DNA of 64,000 nt from Nematostella vectensis (GCF_932526225.1 NC_064044.1:7552801-7616800); one strand, 5' to 3'; numbered from the stretch's first letter, positions 1-13,100 are shown. The notes: a model not told the origin generated them from the sequence alone. A program made the numbers and translations.

Positions 1-1350
1 CCATGGGAAAGCTGTGGTTTTGGCGGGAGAAGGCGCTATGCGCGTCGTAAAAACACAGAATCACTGCGTCCAATTCGTAAACAATTCGGTTTCTATAATC
101 TTAATCTTTTATGTTCCTAGCCCAAAAAACTTTTCTTTTTATTCTCTTAAGATAATTCCCTGGATAATATGTAGATTTCATTGTCACATTACATAAAGAT
201 ATCACGTATTTTTTTCTTCTTATATTAAATTCGTTTTCGATCAACCAAGAATACACTATTACTGTGTCATCAATTTTGTGTATAATACAAACCCCAACTG
301 GAAAGTGCGCTAGAACAAAATTTCGAAAATCTTAAACCAAAATGTGTAAAACCTCAACCCAAAATTTCTAAAACCTTAAACTGTTTACTACCTGAAATGA
401 TAATGGTTATGAAACAAAATGAATTATATATTAATTAGTTATGAGTTATAAGTATTTAACAATGATTTGTTATACTAATAGCAAAGGAAATGCGTCTTGA
501 AGATAATGTTTTGTCGTGTCTAAATACAACATCTTAAGTGTGGGTTTCACATCATTGGGAAAAGGTCGAGCATTTGATATCTGATACGCTAATTTTTTTA
601 TTAGAACGTCTAATTTTCAGTTGAGGCTGGACCGTTCTTATTTTTGGAGCATTTTCAGGCTGAATATGTTCTCAGCATGTTTTTAGAATTTGATGAATTC
701 CTGCTTATTTTTTTTTCACTCAGACATTTAATTTACTCGATTTTTCATCTGGAATGTCCCTGTCACATAGAGCTTCTTTTTTAAATAGCAGCTTTAAATT
801 AAACAGCATCATCTTATCAGCTTGTGGCTCAAATGTGACACTTTTTCTATCTTTACTTATTTAAAAATTTATGCGTCATTTAGAACTCAAGCTCCTCCCG
901 CCAATCTGTCGCCTAGTTTTCATTAAATTTTCATTTCAATTTGATTAACAATACAAATTATACTCAACTCTTGATGGTTAGAGGCTTTGGTATCTAAGGT
1001 TCCCAAGATGTCTGCGAACACTCGCTGGGATAAAAGCTTTTTAAATCTCATAAGTGTAAAGAAGTATAACATTAAAGGAGAAGTCGTATGATTACCTTTT
1101 TAATAGCAAAAAAGAAAAAAATCTCTTGCTGTGAATGGCGACATTAATGCTGAAAAGCATACGAAGATATGCCAGCAAACTTGATTCGTTATATACTACG
1201 CTTATTACCGCAAACTAAAAAGTCTTAATTTCTTTAGTGGCATGGTGTGATTGATTCTTATCGTTACCGACAGGTATCAAAATGTTGGTCCCCACTAAAA
1301 CGAAAATGGGATTAACAGTGTTGGGCGGATAAGCACGTATAACCGGTTAC
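1..1350. other. AT-rich DNA, no gene seen
   Basis: This stretch is AT-rich with only short open frames. I see no splice-bounded reading frame with recognisable protein similarity and no obvious tandem repeat. It may be intergenic or a large intron of a gene outside the window. Confidence 0.5.
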
Positions 1351-1360
1351 ACCTCAGTAC

Positions 1361-1491
1361 CAGATCTAGGGGGGGTTTAGGGGGTTTACCCCCCCCCCCC
1401 CCCCCGTTTAGGCTGACAGAAAGCCATGTCATAAAAAAATGCCTGACCCCTCCCCACTTCGTCACTGAGCCAACCCCCCTCCCTAGATCCG
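1361..1491. mobile_element. Short G/C-tract inverted-repeat element, copy A
   Basis: The element is bounded by inverted ends (AGATCTAGG on the left, CCTAGATC on the right) around a central poly-C tract. Inside are a 'GGGTTTAGGGGGTTTA' motif and 'GACAGAAAGCCAT'. The same order of motifs occurs at 31910-32070, so this is a dispersed family of about 130-160 bp. No coding capacity. The transposase family cannot be told from the ends seen here. Confidence 0.7.
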
Positions 1492-3330
1492 AGATTGATT
1501 TGAGAAAGGTTATGACATCCACGAAGTACTAGCCTTGTCGAATGATTATCTAAACAAGTAAATACTTTGAGTATCCACATTTTTTAGCTGAGCTAGGCCC
1601 ATAACTTAGGAGGCTGTGACCCTCCTTCATCCCCCCCCCCCCCATTTTTTTCAGCGCCCCTTTACCATATGGGGTTTTACTGACTCGCAATTACCACAGC
1701 ACCTGTCAGCCGCCATATTGTCATTCTGGCAAAATACCAAGTATGAGAAAGCATCCATTTCTATCGGCTTCTATTATTTTATTATTATTTCTTTTTATAT
1801 TTTGTCACCCAATGTTGGTTGAGAACAATAACAAAGGTGGGGCTAACTAATGCTCTTTAAGTCAAATAGACCTCACGGTGGCCACAGATATGGCCCCATT
1901 AGTATCATGGCACGTACAAATTGCTAGCTCTCCACGTTTAAAAGGAAGCATAGTGGGGGGGGGGGGGGGGGGGGGGAAACTCATATTATGAGAACCTCGC
2001 CTGGCAAAGGGTCTCAAGTCGTTAATGAACAAGAGATTTCCTTTGGAAAATTTAGCCAATGATATAGAAAAGTTCAATTTGATTAGTAGGAAGTGCACTT
2101 CGTAAATCAGAAATGCTTTTTTTTCACAGAATAAAACCATCCTAAAAAACAGGAGTTTTTATTTCGTGAGTGGAACGGTAAGAAAAAAAAACACTCCTCA
2201 GTTTCCAAGCTGGGACATGGCGGAATCTTTGAGGAGGGGGGGGGGGGGGGGGAGGCCTTACCGACGACTTTGTTGCCGACTCAAGTTAAGACAAGGACTC
2301 ATGTATTTTCGTCACTCGTGCTCTCCGCTCTCGCACTTGTCCATCTTTCTGTCCGTGATGTGTCGCGTGCCCACTACGTCACAAATCCAGCAGCATCGAG
2401 CAAATTAAGATTATGTGTCAATGAAATATGCGATTCTGCGCGTCATAGCCATAACTAATGCTTTACAGATAGAGCGAATGAAAAACCCGAAACCTCCGTA
2501 TGACAGGCAAAGATAACAACCCTCACTCACTTTTCCCATTATCTCTTAAAAGAAAAGAGCTGTTCAAACAGCCTTAATTGGCGGCGATACACAGCACTTG
2601 CAGATGGCTCCCTCGTGCTTTTTTCTATCTAATTTTTTTAAATACTCAATTAGTAGGGAAGACAGTATCTTGTAGATGTCATGCTTCATAGGATTTCCTG
2701 TCACAGTTGGTTTGTTCTTATCTTTTTCTCTTTCCTTTCTTTTTATGATGACAAGCAGAGTCTCAGAGAAGATAACATTTGGGTATTAATATGCCTTTGG
2801 CAAAAGCTTTGTTATTTTTTTCCCATTTGTTCTCCCGTTTCAATAATACTATTTTATAGTTGTCTATTACATTCACCTTTCACCCTTTTTTATATTTTAA
2901 TTTGTTTTGCTTTAGGCAACCATTTTCTCGGATCCAAAAAAAAGTATTACATGTTCCCCACTGTTTCATTTTGTCTATTTTTTTAAAAATTTCTCCTCAC
3001 CAGGGTTTTTTTTATTTCCAAATGGAATTCTCTATTACATGCCCCCCACTGTGTATTAGGTTCCCTCTAATTATGAGATTAAGAAAGGCTTTTTCACCTT
3101 ATCTAAAAATGTATGGCTTACAATTCATACCCATTCTGTAATGAAGAAAGTTAAATGTAACGAAAAATGGCTACCGATTGATAGCCATTTTGTGAACAAT
3201 AGTTTACTGGTTTACTGTGATCATTTTACTTAAAATGAAAAATAACGTTCATTGATGACCATACAACAACCTACTAGTCATTTCCTTATATTTTTTAATT
3301 ATTGAGGGGGTAGGGGGGCACGGTATGGCC
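1492..3330. other. Intergenic DNA with three G/C homopolymer tracts
   Basis: No gene was recognised. Poly-C or poly-G tracts of 10 bp or more lie near 1630, 1955 and 2236. The reading frames here are short and show no family motif. Confidence 0.5.
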
Positions 3331-4115
3331 ACGGAAAAAGCTGAACGCTTCACAGGGTGGGCAACGGTAAACGATCACATACACGTTCACGCTAAACTAT
3401 ACTTACGCTGGATGACCACACCTTGAGGTCTAGGCATAGATCGAGTTATCGCGATCACGGAGTTTTTCACGGTGAACGAACCACGTACACGCTAAACTAT
3501 CACGATACACGATTCACATTTTATCATAGTAAACGGGCGGTAAACGTTGATAGGATTACGCTGGATGACCACATATCAAATAAATTCCCCACGGATAGTG
3601 TCCTTCGTATTGTCTTATATGGGCATAGATGCCCATATTTAGAAGAGCTAAAGTTTTCCCGCTCCAAGATCTCCAAAAAACATGGTGAAAAATACTGATT
3701 CCTGTCAATTTGAGACTCGCGGCAAAAATTATTAAGCAAAACTTGCTCGCTTGGCCAAATCTTTATCTTACTAATCTTATAACCTCCTTAGACCCAGGCC
3801 TCCAAGAGATTCACCGAGCGGGTTTTAAGGTCACCCAAATATTGATATGACCTTGAGGTCTAGGCATCGATCGCGCTATCGCGATCACGGAGTTTTTCAC
3901 GGTAAACGATCACATACATGTTCATCTTAAACTAAATCACGATTCACAGTTCACCACAGAAAACGGTGTTAAACGTTGACTATATGATCACGCTATACAA
4001 GACCGCACCTTGAGGTATAGGCATACATCACGTTATCGCGATCATGTAGTTTTTCGCGATCACGGAGTTTTTTTTCGCGGTAAACGATCACGACACGCGA
4101 TTAGGCTTCGCGACG
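3330..4115. repeat. Tandem repeat, ~155-bp unit, three-plus copies
   Basis: Units begin near 3420, 3850 and 4009 with 'ACCTTGAGGTCTAGGCAT' followed by 'ATCGCGATCACGGAGTTTTTC' (with variants) and 'GGTAAACGATCAC'. The last two starts are 159 bp apart. The first two are 430 bp apart, or 152 bp once the 278-bp insertion at 3572-3849 is removed. Several sub-motifs (GATCAC, ACGTT) recur inside the unit. No coding role is evident. Confidence 0.8.
3572..3849 (+). mobile_element. ~280-bp MITE inserted in a tandem repeat (copy A)
   Basis: The element starts CATATCAA and ends with the inverse, TTGATATG. A second copy in the same orientation lies at 38303-38588 and shares long blocks such as 'TTCCCCACGGATAGTGTCC' and 'GAAGAGCTAAAGTTTTCCCG'. 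The host repeat reads 'GATGACCACACCTTGAGG' near 3412 without the element, so an empty site exists in the same window and fixes the insertion to within about 2 bp. It has no ORF of note and is non-autonomous. Confidence 0.88.
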
Positions 4116-5462
4116 CGCTTGGCTATCTAAATTGATGGAGCAGCGGAAATTGTCATGTATGAGTGCACCAATTAGCCCACACTTTCAAAATACAATCTGC
4201 AACAGTTCAAATTCAAACTTAAATTATGATATAATCTCATTGAGATGCGACCAAGAAGAGTTTTAGTCTTTATTTCTATTCTCTCCGTAATTTATTCACT
4301 GAGTTTTATGACTTTGTTTAATGGTTCCAGTCGTGTTTTCACAATTTTATTGTTTTTATTGTATAAGTTTGTTCTTAATCAAAGATTTTTAAAGGCACAA
4401 TGAATACAAATGAGCAATCACCATTCATTTTCAATAGAAAACTGCGTTGTTTACAAAAAGCGGTATGATCAACCATTTCTCATGACCCTTTTCTGTCTTA
4501 CTAATATCCTTGAATGTTAATATTTTGATAGAAATAAAGGCGACTTACCTTGGAGTTGGGTCACTTGAAACTCTTTGTTATGCTTGATTATATACTGTTC
4601 ATCTAATTGATAGATACTGAAGACAATAAAGGAAACTTTCTTTTCCTTTTGCTAAAAAATGGTCAGCAAGCGCTAAATTTTGATTGCATCTTTAGAATAA
4701 ATCACCTATCAAGCGAACAGTCTCAAGTGAGCAACCACTTCATCAAGTCCCAAAATATTAACCTGTTTGCTCAAGTACTACTGTATTTGGGCTACCTCTA
4801 TCAAGCAGTCATTTGATTTGACGAGGCCAACCTCTACGAAACCGCCAAGATCTCGAGAAAGCACACTAATCTATCAAGTGTACACAGCGCAACTGTTTCT
4901 ATTGGAAGCGCATCATACTCATGAAGATCAGGGATAAAAGAAGTTAGGACACTCACTCGTTCAATTCAGCACGTGATTACGGATCAAATGCCTTCATTCT
5001 GATTGGCTGTTACAGCGCGCTTAACATGTTACTATGGCAACGATCAAAATTGCACCAATCATAGGGATTTCTACTCTATCCAATGCTCTCGTTGCGCGCG
5101 TGACACCAACCATTCAATTAAAAAATTGCAGCTTAAAAAATTAGATGCTTTGTGGAAGATCCGGACGTCTCAGCTGAATTAACTGCGTCTTTTAAAAATC
5201 GCAACCATGCGTCTATTTTAGGCTCCCGAAAAATATCGAGTCAAAAAAGAATTCTTTTCTATCGGCTAATTCCTGAGATGCATTCAATCAAATATCTTTA
5301 ATGAGTTTTTAGACTTCAGCCGTGGGTATTTTGAAGTTTTATTTCCTTTTTTTTTTCAATTGTAAATAATAACAATATTGATTAACTTTTTTAAGTACTC
5401 TGGTAAACAGAGAAAGGTAGAACCGGGTGATGGTATAGTTATCAATCGAGCAATAATATTAT
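4116..5462. other. Non-coding stretch
   Basis: Mostly AT-rich sequence without a recognisable exon. A 64-bp cluster of promoter-like sites at 4999-5062 is listed separately. No repeat structure was seen. Confidence 0.5.
4999..5062. promoter_or_regulatory. RFX X-box-like site flanked by CCAAT boxes
   Basis: A GTTACTATGGCAAC palindrome near 5029 differs by one base from the GTTRCCATGGCAAC form of the RFX X-box. An inverted CCAAT (GATTGG) lies about 25 bp upstream and a direct CCAAT about 15 bp downstream. X-box plus CCAAT spacing is typical of animal RFX/NF-Y-type promoters. No gene start is visible nearby, so function is unproven. Confidence 0.35.
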
Positions 5463-5830
5463 CAGGCCCGTACCCAGGATTATTCTTGGGTGTGTGTGTG
5501 TGTGTGGGGGGGGGGGGGGATCCGATAATGTGAACCTAATTTTTCTGGGGGGAGTGAGTTTTCTGATAAAATTCTGGCCACCGCCGAGAAGTAATAGTGA
5601 TTTTTTTTTTCTGCCTTTTTATTATCTCCACGGGACGTTTATTGTCGGATTTAGCTACAAAAAAGTCTGACTTATGGAGTGACGACATACCGGAGTGACC
5701 TAGCTTATGCTTTATAGTTTTTTCTACAAATACCACGTCTATTGAGAACCGGAAGTGGACTTTCGGCCTTTGTGGTGAGGTTGGGGGGGGGGGGGGGGGG
5801 GGGTCCTTCATTCCCCTAAGTACGGGCCTG
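5463..5830. mobile_element. hAT-like MITE with 8-bp target duplication
   Basis: Terminal inverted repeats are CAGGCCCGTA and TACGGGCCTG. Both ends are flanked by the identical 8-mer AATATTAT (5455-5462 and 5831-5838), the target duplication length of hAT transposons. Inside are a (GT)n/poly-G tract near the left end, a second poly-G tract near 5783, and about 240 bp shared with 30225-30440. It encodes no transposase and is non-autonomous. The perfect duplication suggests a fairly recent insertion. Confidence 0.9.
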
Positions 5831-6489
5831 AATATTATGAGTTCGACTTTTTTCCTTGAAAACATGAAACAGGAATGGTGCGCTGAGGAGTGGAAACTGG
5901 GATGCGCCTTGCTTTCAGGGCGGGAAACGGGATTTTGGCCTCACCAACAAAATAGGGTATTTAAAAAATACTTTAAGAGGAAATGCATTTTTCTATAGCA
6001 ACAACGTCGCATGATCACGTCCCTGAAATGTTTTCTTTTTTTCATATGCAAAGCCGTATGCATTTTGGGAGGTATATTATTAAGCACAATCCGACACAGT
6101 CCGGCTGAACATCGCCAGGTCTGGCTGCTGCCGCGGAGGAGGATTCGCCGACATCTATAGACGTCAGATTCGTCCGATACTGGCGATCAAATCCGCTAAG
6201 GATCGGCGATTTAATTTGCTCATACGAGCGTACAAAATCGCCTAAAGTGTGTCGAAGGCTTTACTGACCCCTAAAAACCAGCCCCAGTCATTTAGATAGA
6301 AATCGTTAAGCTTGGTTCTCACTTATGGATGCAAACGCAAACGTAACACAAGTGTGAATCGGCCAGACACATGTGCCAGCTGATCCGTCCCCTCTTTAAC
6401 CCTTCCCTTAATGCTTTGCGACGTCTCCGAAAACCATGTGAGACGACTAGGGACGAGTCAGATGCGCGAGCACATGAAATACCCAAGTA

Positions 6490-9165
6490 GTGCAAGAAAA
6501 TGGTGCATAAAAAGTGGCGGATCGCTCAAATTTATGGAACATTTATGAAATTTGGCACAGTGATAGAGGAACTCACACTGAGCAATTCTGGATATGGACC
6601 CACCCCAAAAAAATTCATACTTACAGTTTTAAAGAGGTGGAATTAATTTCCCTTAAACCTGAATAAAACCAATACTTTTCATGTTACGGTCACAAAACTT
6701 AACCCAGTGATGGATATTAACATGAACTACAGTTTAACGAAAAATAAACCACGCCCACTTGATACTTACAGTTTTAGGGGTGGAACAAGTTATTTCCTTT
6801 AATCAGCTTTAAACCCATTACCATTTATTTTACAACTTTCAAACTCCACATAATTGTTATACTCTTTACAAAACTTCATTCGAGATATGTACTCACGCCC
6901 AGATGTGAGTACTTACAGTTATACTAGAGATGAGAGGCAAATTGCTTATATAAAGTGCCTTTTCAATACAAACTGAGATCTAAGATTTCATATACTAACT
7001 CATAATGGTATATTGCAAGATATTCCTAACTACGCCCCTATGGTATTTACAGTTATAATAGAGATGACGGAAATGGAGGTATATTGTCGCTTTCAATACG
7101 CATTTCAAGCTAAAAATCAATATACTCGCCGATATTGGTATATTGCAGGATATAGTTAAATGTATAACCATGCCCTTATAATACTTACATGAGTTTATAG
7201 AAAGAACCTTCTACCAGTGACGTGACAATTGTACATACTAACACAGTTCACAAATGTTTGGTCTATCAAAACTCGAAAAACGTGTAGGGCATCGCCCATA
7301 TGACATTAACAGTTCTAGATAAGATGAAACAAATTAAACCGTTTTTTTTTTTAAAGCTGGGAAGCTGAAATTAATAGAGACTGTTTAATTTAAGACAATC
7401 ATTAAGTTCACCGCGACACCAATAATAAACGAAAAATAGGCAATATACTGAAGAATACTTTACTGGGGTGGGGTTGAACAACCCACATGCTCAACATCCC
7501 CGTGTCCACCGGAGAAGCACTGTTGATATATATATATATATAACGTTTCAGTGAGCATTCCGAGCCCCAATCGGTTGGAAGGGCATAACAGGCTGCACCA
7601 AGAGAGAATGCGCACGGCAATAGCCAGCCTGGTATGCCGCTCTCTTGCAGTGCTGTAGAAGGGCGGCGGATGTAGGTGGGTTTTCCTCCCGCGGGATAAG
7701 CGGGATCTCCTCGCAACCATCTCCTTCCGGGCGTCGTTCACCGAGGAGAGCTGGCTCATCTTGGAGTAGAGGAGGACAACAAAGCGTTCAAGGGTGCCGA
7801 TGCTTGCCAGAACTGTTTTCTTGTTCGGAATGTCCGATAAGGCACTCAAAGCCGATGAGGCCTCTGGGGACGCCTCATGGAACAAGTCAAATAAAAAAAT
7901 AATCGATGATGCACGTTCCTACTCAATAGTCTTGAAACAAATACGTCCTAGGCCCTAGAGCTTCATAATAGCTAGTACTTTGCAAAAATACTAAAAAGTG
8001 ATATTAACAGGTTTGATATTGCATAACGTACAAAAAAAAAGACGTTTTTGATTTCGAAAAAGGTCTGTGTCTTTTAAACAACTAGCACATACAGCATGAA
8101 TGCTTGGTATTTCAACTTTTTACAATGAAGTTATGCCTTTTTTCTGCATTTGATTTGTACTGGGAGTGGCTCTTCCTACCGTTTTGACTGGCAGGTTGAT
8201 AGTGCTCCATTTTAAATATGCAGTGCTCCGATTACTCTCTCAACACCTCCCTCGCCATTTCTTCAACGTCGCAATTATTCACTTGCACCCGGAGAAGTCC
8301 AATTCACAGCTAATGATAACAATTATCTCATTTCTGATAGCACTGTAAGTACACTTGTCAACTCGTGGTATTATATACGCAACAAGATCACTCCTGTCGA
8401 CAACAATTCTGTGTTTTTATTGATCATTATTAGCGTGCTATATGTATAGTATATATTACGCTTATGCTGTCTATATGGGCGTGGTTATACGCTCGACTAT
8501 ATCCTGCAATATACCAATATAATTAAATATGTGGATTTGTAGCTCATAGCTCGTATTGAAAGGCAATATGCGATTACCTTCTTCGTGCCATCTTAGTATA
8601 ATTGTAAGTACAATAGGGGCGTGGCTATACGGTTGGGAATATCTTGCAATATACCATTATAAGTTAGTATATGAATTCTTAGCTTTCAGTTTGTATTGAA
8701 AGGCACTCTAAGCAATATGCCTCGTTTGTATCATCTCTAGTATAACTGTAAGTACTCGCATCTGGGCGTGGGTCTATATCTCGAATGAAGTTTTGTAAAG
8801 AGTACTACAATTATGTGGAGTTTGAAAGTTGTACAATAAGTAGTATTGGTTTTAATGCTGATTAGAGGGAAAAAATATTCCACCCCTAAAACTGTAAGTA
8901 TCAAGGAGGCGTGGTTTATTTTTTCGTTAAACTGTAGTTTATGTTAATATCCATCACTGGGTTAAGTTTTGTGACCGTAACATGAAAAGTATTGGTTTTA
9001 TTCAGGTTTTTAGGGTAATTAATTCCGCCTCTATAAAACTGTAAGTATACATTTTTGGGGTTGGGTCCATATCCAGAATTGCTCAGTGCGAGATTCTCTA
9101 TCACTGTGCCAAATTTAAAAAATGTTCCACAAATTTGAACGATGCTGCACCATTTTCTTCCACTA
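6490..9165. mobile_element. 2.7-kb foldback element with iterated arms
   Basis: Sequence from about 6490 to 7310 is repeated in inverse from about 8440 to 9165. For example, 'GGAACATTTATGAAATTTGGCACAGTGATAGAG' near the left end matches the inverse of the right end. Each arm is built of diverged ~110-150-bp subrepeats around 'ACGCCC' and 'TACTTACAGTT' (left arm at about 6620, 6762, 6912, 7050, 7186 and 7305). The spacer of about 1.1 kb contains a decayed ORF. Boundaries are approximate. Class assignment is open: foldback or long-TIR DNA transposon. Confidence 0.8.
7408..7885 (-). pseudogene. Decayed multicopy ORF in foldback spacer
   Basis: On the minus strand, frames spanning 7460-7885 and 7408-7716 must be joined across a frameshift to give a continuous match-like protein. 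The first part contains 'LERFVVLLYSKMSQLSSVNDARKE' (24 aa, roughly 7700-7800). The second contains 'YQAGYCR', 'ALPTDWG' and similar. This order (L-ERFVVLLY, VN-ARxE, AAYQAG, P--WGW) resembles a family I recall as multicopy in cnidarian genomes and often associated with mobile DNA; that link is recollection, not a search. The break shows it is not functional here. Confidence 0.5.
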
Positions 9166-9169
9166 AAGC

Positions 9170-10100
9170 AGTTGTTTTCTCTTGCGCTAGCTTAGCCAAA
9201 GAGAATAGATTGTTTCTCGGGTTGTGTTTGCGTCCTAGTGGGAAATACTCTTTCAATCTTCTCCATATCAAGCTGTTTCAATCTTCAATGTTTTACATAT
9301 TTGAAATAATTAAAAGAAACTGTGCCGAGAATAAATAAGGTCGAAGCCAGAGAACTTTGCAAATCTTCAAAAATGAATTTCGTACTCAAATGTCGGACCA
9401 GCCTCCTAATAATTAGTCAATAAATTGCCAGGGCTAGCATGCAACCTTCTTTAATATTCCATCTGCATCTGTCGATTACCCACCTGTTTTGATACCACAC
9501 AGTCCTATAGTTTACTTATCCTGTAGTTTATATGTGCCCCACGGGCAGACGGGACGCATAACTGATTATCACAGGATTTCATTACAGCGATACTAGATCA
9601 ATACGTCCTTTCATCTATGTGGGTTATGAAGTGTTGCATATTAAAAAAAGATCAGCTTTGAAAACGCTTTGTTACACATTTTGTCATGATTTCTCACATT
9701 TTCTTAGAACATCAGTAAAAGTGACAATTAAACTAATCACCATTTACAAGATGAGTTAATTAGTCAAGCTATTTTGCATGTGCGGTATGACTCTTTCTAC
9801 TGATCGTCATGGGAATGCAGCTATGAGTAATTATTGGCGCTGTGTGTTCCAAAACAAGCAAATAACTAATTTAATAGTTTGTCAAAAGTGACAAACATTC
9901 TTTAAGTTTGAGCATTGCTGATTGGGCAATTTAGATACTCTATTGTTTTTTTTTCCCGAATTGGGGTTGATAATATTCTTTTATTGATTCAATAAAAGGG
10001 GGACTTTCTGTGGCAGGTCACATTGGTCCCAACGGGTGCCTCTACCTTTCAGTAAACAAGTCCGCACAGAGTGAGGAAGTATTGTGAAAGCTAAGACTCG
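9170..10100. other. Non-coding upstream region of the secreted-protein gene
   Basis: No gene is seen. A TATA-like ATAAAAG lies near 9993, about 110 bp before the start codon at 10104. An acceptor-like 'CTCTACCTTTCAG' ends near 10052, so either a promoter or a 5'-UTR splice could lie here. Neither can be decided from sequence alone. Confidence 0.35.
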
Positions 10101-10103
10101 AAA

Positions 10104-13100
10104 ATGAGGAGTGAAAAATTTCTGATCGCTCTCCTTTTGTGTGTCGCAAGATTTGCAAAAAGTAAGCTTTAGATTTTTAGATTTGTTAGATTGTTAGATT
10201 TAATTGGTTTTAAAAAGGTATGGTTTGACTTTTCATGATAAACTTCTTCCAAATACGTTGCAAGAAAGTGAGTGACTGTCGCAGATAACTATATTACATA
10301 ACGAAAAAAAAAACTTTTGGCTTTTATGAAAAGTCAAATACCCCGTAAACATACAAGTTTTTTTAAATACAAACAAACGAATTTCGGCAGAACCTTTGTA
10401 GTACAGTTCGATAAACAGTTCCGTAGCAGTCCTAGTACCGTATCACTCAGCATTTGTTTTTATATTTTTGTCTCGAATATTGTAGACAATCCAAAACTAC
10501 CTTAATGATGCAAAACTATTAAACTTCCCTGAGATATAAATCCAGCTTATTTCATCCAATGGTTTGTTCAGAAAGTATTATTACTTCGAAGCGATTTTCA
10601 TAATTGTTGCTAAAATGAGCGGCGTTTACTGCACAGTGAACTGACCCGCGTCACGAAAGTCAGATGAAAACAATACCTCCTTTAACAAAAATGTCCTCAT
10701 TTTTATACGAATGCTTTATGACTTGATGCGATTTTTCGAATTTACATTGCTTTTAGTTTTTCGGGCTTCCCGAAGGACGTGGGAATAGTTCCGTGCGCTC
10801 ATAGTGTGTTTTTGGTTTGACTGCAGATAAAAGCCGCGAAAAGGATTGATTTGATTATCACGTTCTCGATTAATCATTTAAATCCCAGTAATGTTAATTC
10901 TAAACGGTTAATTTTTATTATGTGGGCCTTTTATTTCAGTCATTCGGCTGAATAAAGAACTTCATTTTAAAGACAACCTCCTTGAAATTGTTAGCGCTCG
11001 ATAAAATATTATTATTAAAATAATTACTGGAACTGTGGTTGATATATCAATATGCTAGGATGATTAAATAAAACGGCCAAGATTAACCATAGTTAAATCA
11101 TTAGCTGGCTTACTTACAAAGGGATATGGGATTTTTATTGCAGTCTTAAAAGAACGACAACAACTCACCCAATTCTAGGCTCACCTTATCCTCTACATTT
11201 TTGCATTTTGTCTATTTTGCCGTTTCAATATTTTTGTGTGTTGTGGCATTTATTTTTGAAAAATTTTATCAGAACGTTTTGTTTCTTGCAATATGGATTT
11301 GTTAGCGACACGCGAGCAAATGCACATTGACAATTGTGGTTTGTTAACCTGCTGTATTGCGAAGTTAAAATCATTTTTATACATTAATTTTAAGCAAAAA
11401 GAAAGGGATGTCAGATGTTATTCAGTCAATATGTTTTTTATTGATTCTCAAATGAAAAAAACTCGTACCAGACGACGGAAATTTTTGAGTGATACGGAAC
11501 TATACCCGCTGCTACGGAACTACTCCCACTAAGTGCAAACAGAAAATACCATATAAATCAATAAAATGTGAAAATGTGTAGTCTTTTCTGTGCATATTAT
11601 ATGCATAAGTAAATTTGTAGTCGTCTTAGAAAAAAAATCATGAGCATTGGGCCCTCCGCAAAAAAGATAGAGCAATTTTAATATGAAGTGATACGGCACT
11701 GGTCATCGTACTGTAACGAACAATACATCGAATCCGCATCCATTTTTCTATTGTACTACAATACGACGGTACTATGGTAGGAATTTGATGGGATATGTAT
11801 TTTTTTCCTTCTTTACTAAGGTACGGTTGGGGTTAGATGGAAATTATATATGGCGGGATTGTTCAGTAAAATAAAACCCCGTATTGGATGTAGTATTAGA
11901 TCAGGCAGCATCTCTTGTTGCAGAGAGTTTGACTATTGACGCTCTACTACGACACTACGCTACTACGGCCGTAGTAGAAAAAAACTTTGGTAATTATGTC
12001 GTGCCCCTTAGACCATACAAATGGAAGTCGCACCGACATAAGGACTTGTTCCTTTTTATTTCAGCTGTAGTTGGTGGTTGTAAAATGTTACCGCTTGACG
12101 ATCGTCAAACTGGAAAATGGCTGAAGAATCATCCAGAATCAAACTTTACCGGGATAACAGAAGACAACTGCAGTGTCAAGTGCTTCCTGAGTGACACATG
12201 CCAATCATTCAACTATAATCGCTCGTCAGAAACCTGTCAGACGAGTACGTCCACTCGCCATCAGCACCCTGAGGATTGTGTCGATAAATCCGAGGACGTA
12301 ATATACGTTGGAACGAAGGTACATAGTAAATAAAAAACATGGAAGCCGAAGCCCAGGTGGCGCAGTTGTCATAGCGTCGCTCTGTAGTGCCTGTGCCTCT
12401 CACCACAGGTTTCCCGGTCGCTCTGTAGTGCCTGTGCCTCTCACCACAGGTTTCCCGGTCGCTCTGTAGTGCCTGTGCCTTTCACCACAGGTTTCCCGGT
12501 CGCTCTGTAGTGCCTGTGCCTCTCACCACAGGTTTCCCGGTCGCTCTGTAGTGCCTGTGCCTCTCACCACAGGTTTCCCGGTCGCTCTGTAGTGCCATTG
12601 CCTCTCACCACAGGTTTCCCGGCCGCTCTGTAATGCCTGTGCCTCTCACCACTGGGGTCTGGGTTCAATTTCCGGTTCCGACGTGAGTTGAGTTATTTGG
12701 TCTCGCCTTTACTCCGAGGGTCTTTCTCCGGGTTCTCCGGTTTTTCATCCACAAACCAAGAACAATTTTGATCTTAGCTGTGATCCGTGGTGAGACATGA
12801 GTTGTATGACGGCTGCCTGAGGCGCCTTCCCATGCCTTCAACTCGACCACTTCTGAATCTGCGCTCTCGTAATTCAGCATCTAGCTGAGAGTGATTAGCT
12901 ACTCCAATTTCTGTATACTTTAAATTACCTCTTCTGGAATCATACGACTTTGCGGAACTCTCTTATTTTATTTTTAATAACGAAGTATCTTGCCTCCTAC
13001 ACAGGTTTTTCTATACTTTAGAAAACCGGGATGAATCGGAATAGCTCCGCGGGCTTTCTGTGGTTAGTAAAATTCTTTCTGGGGGAGGGACAAGGAGAGA

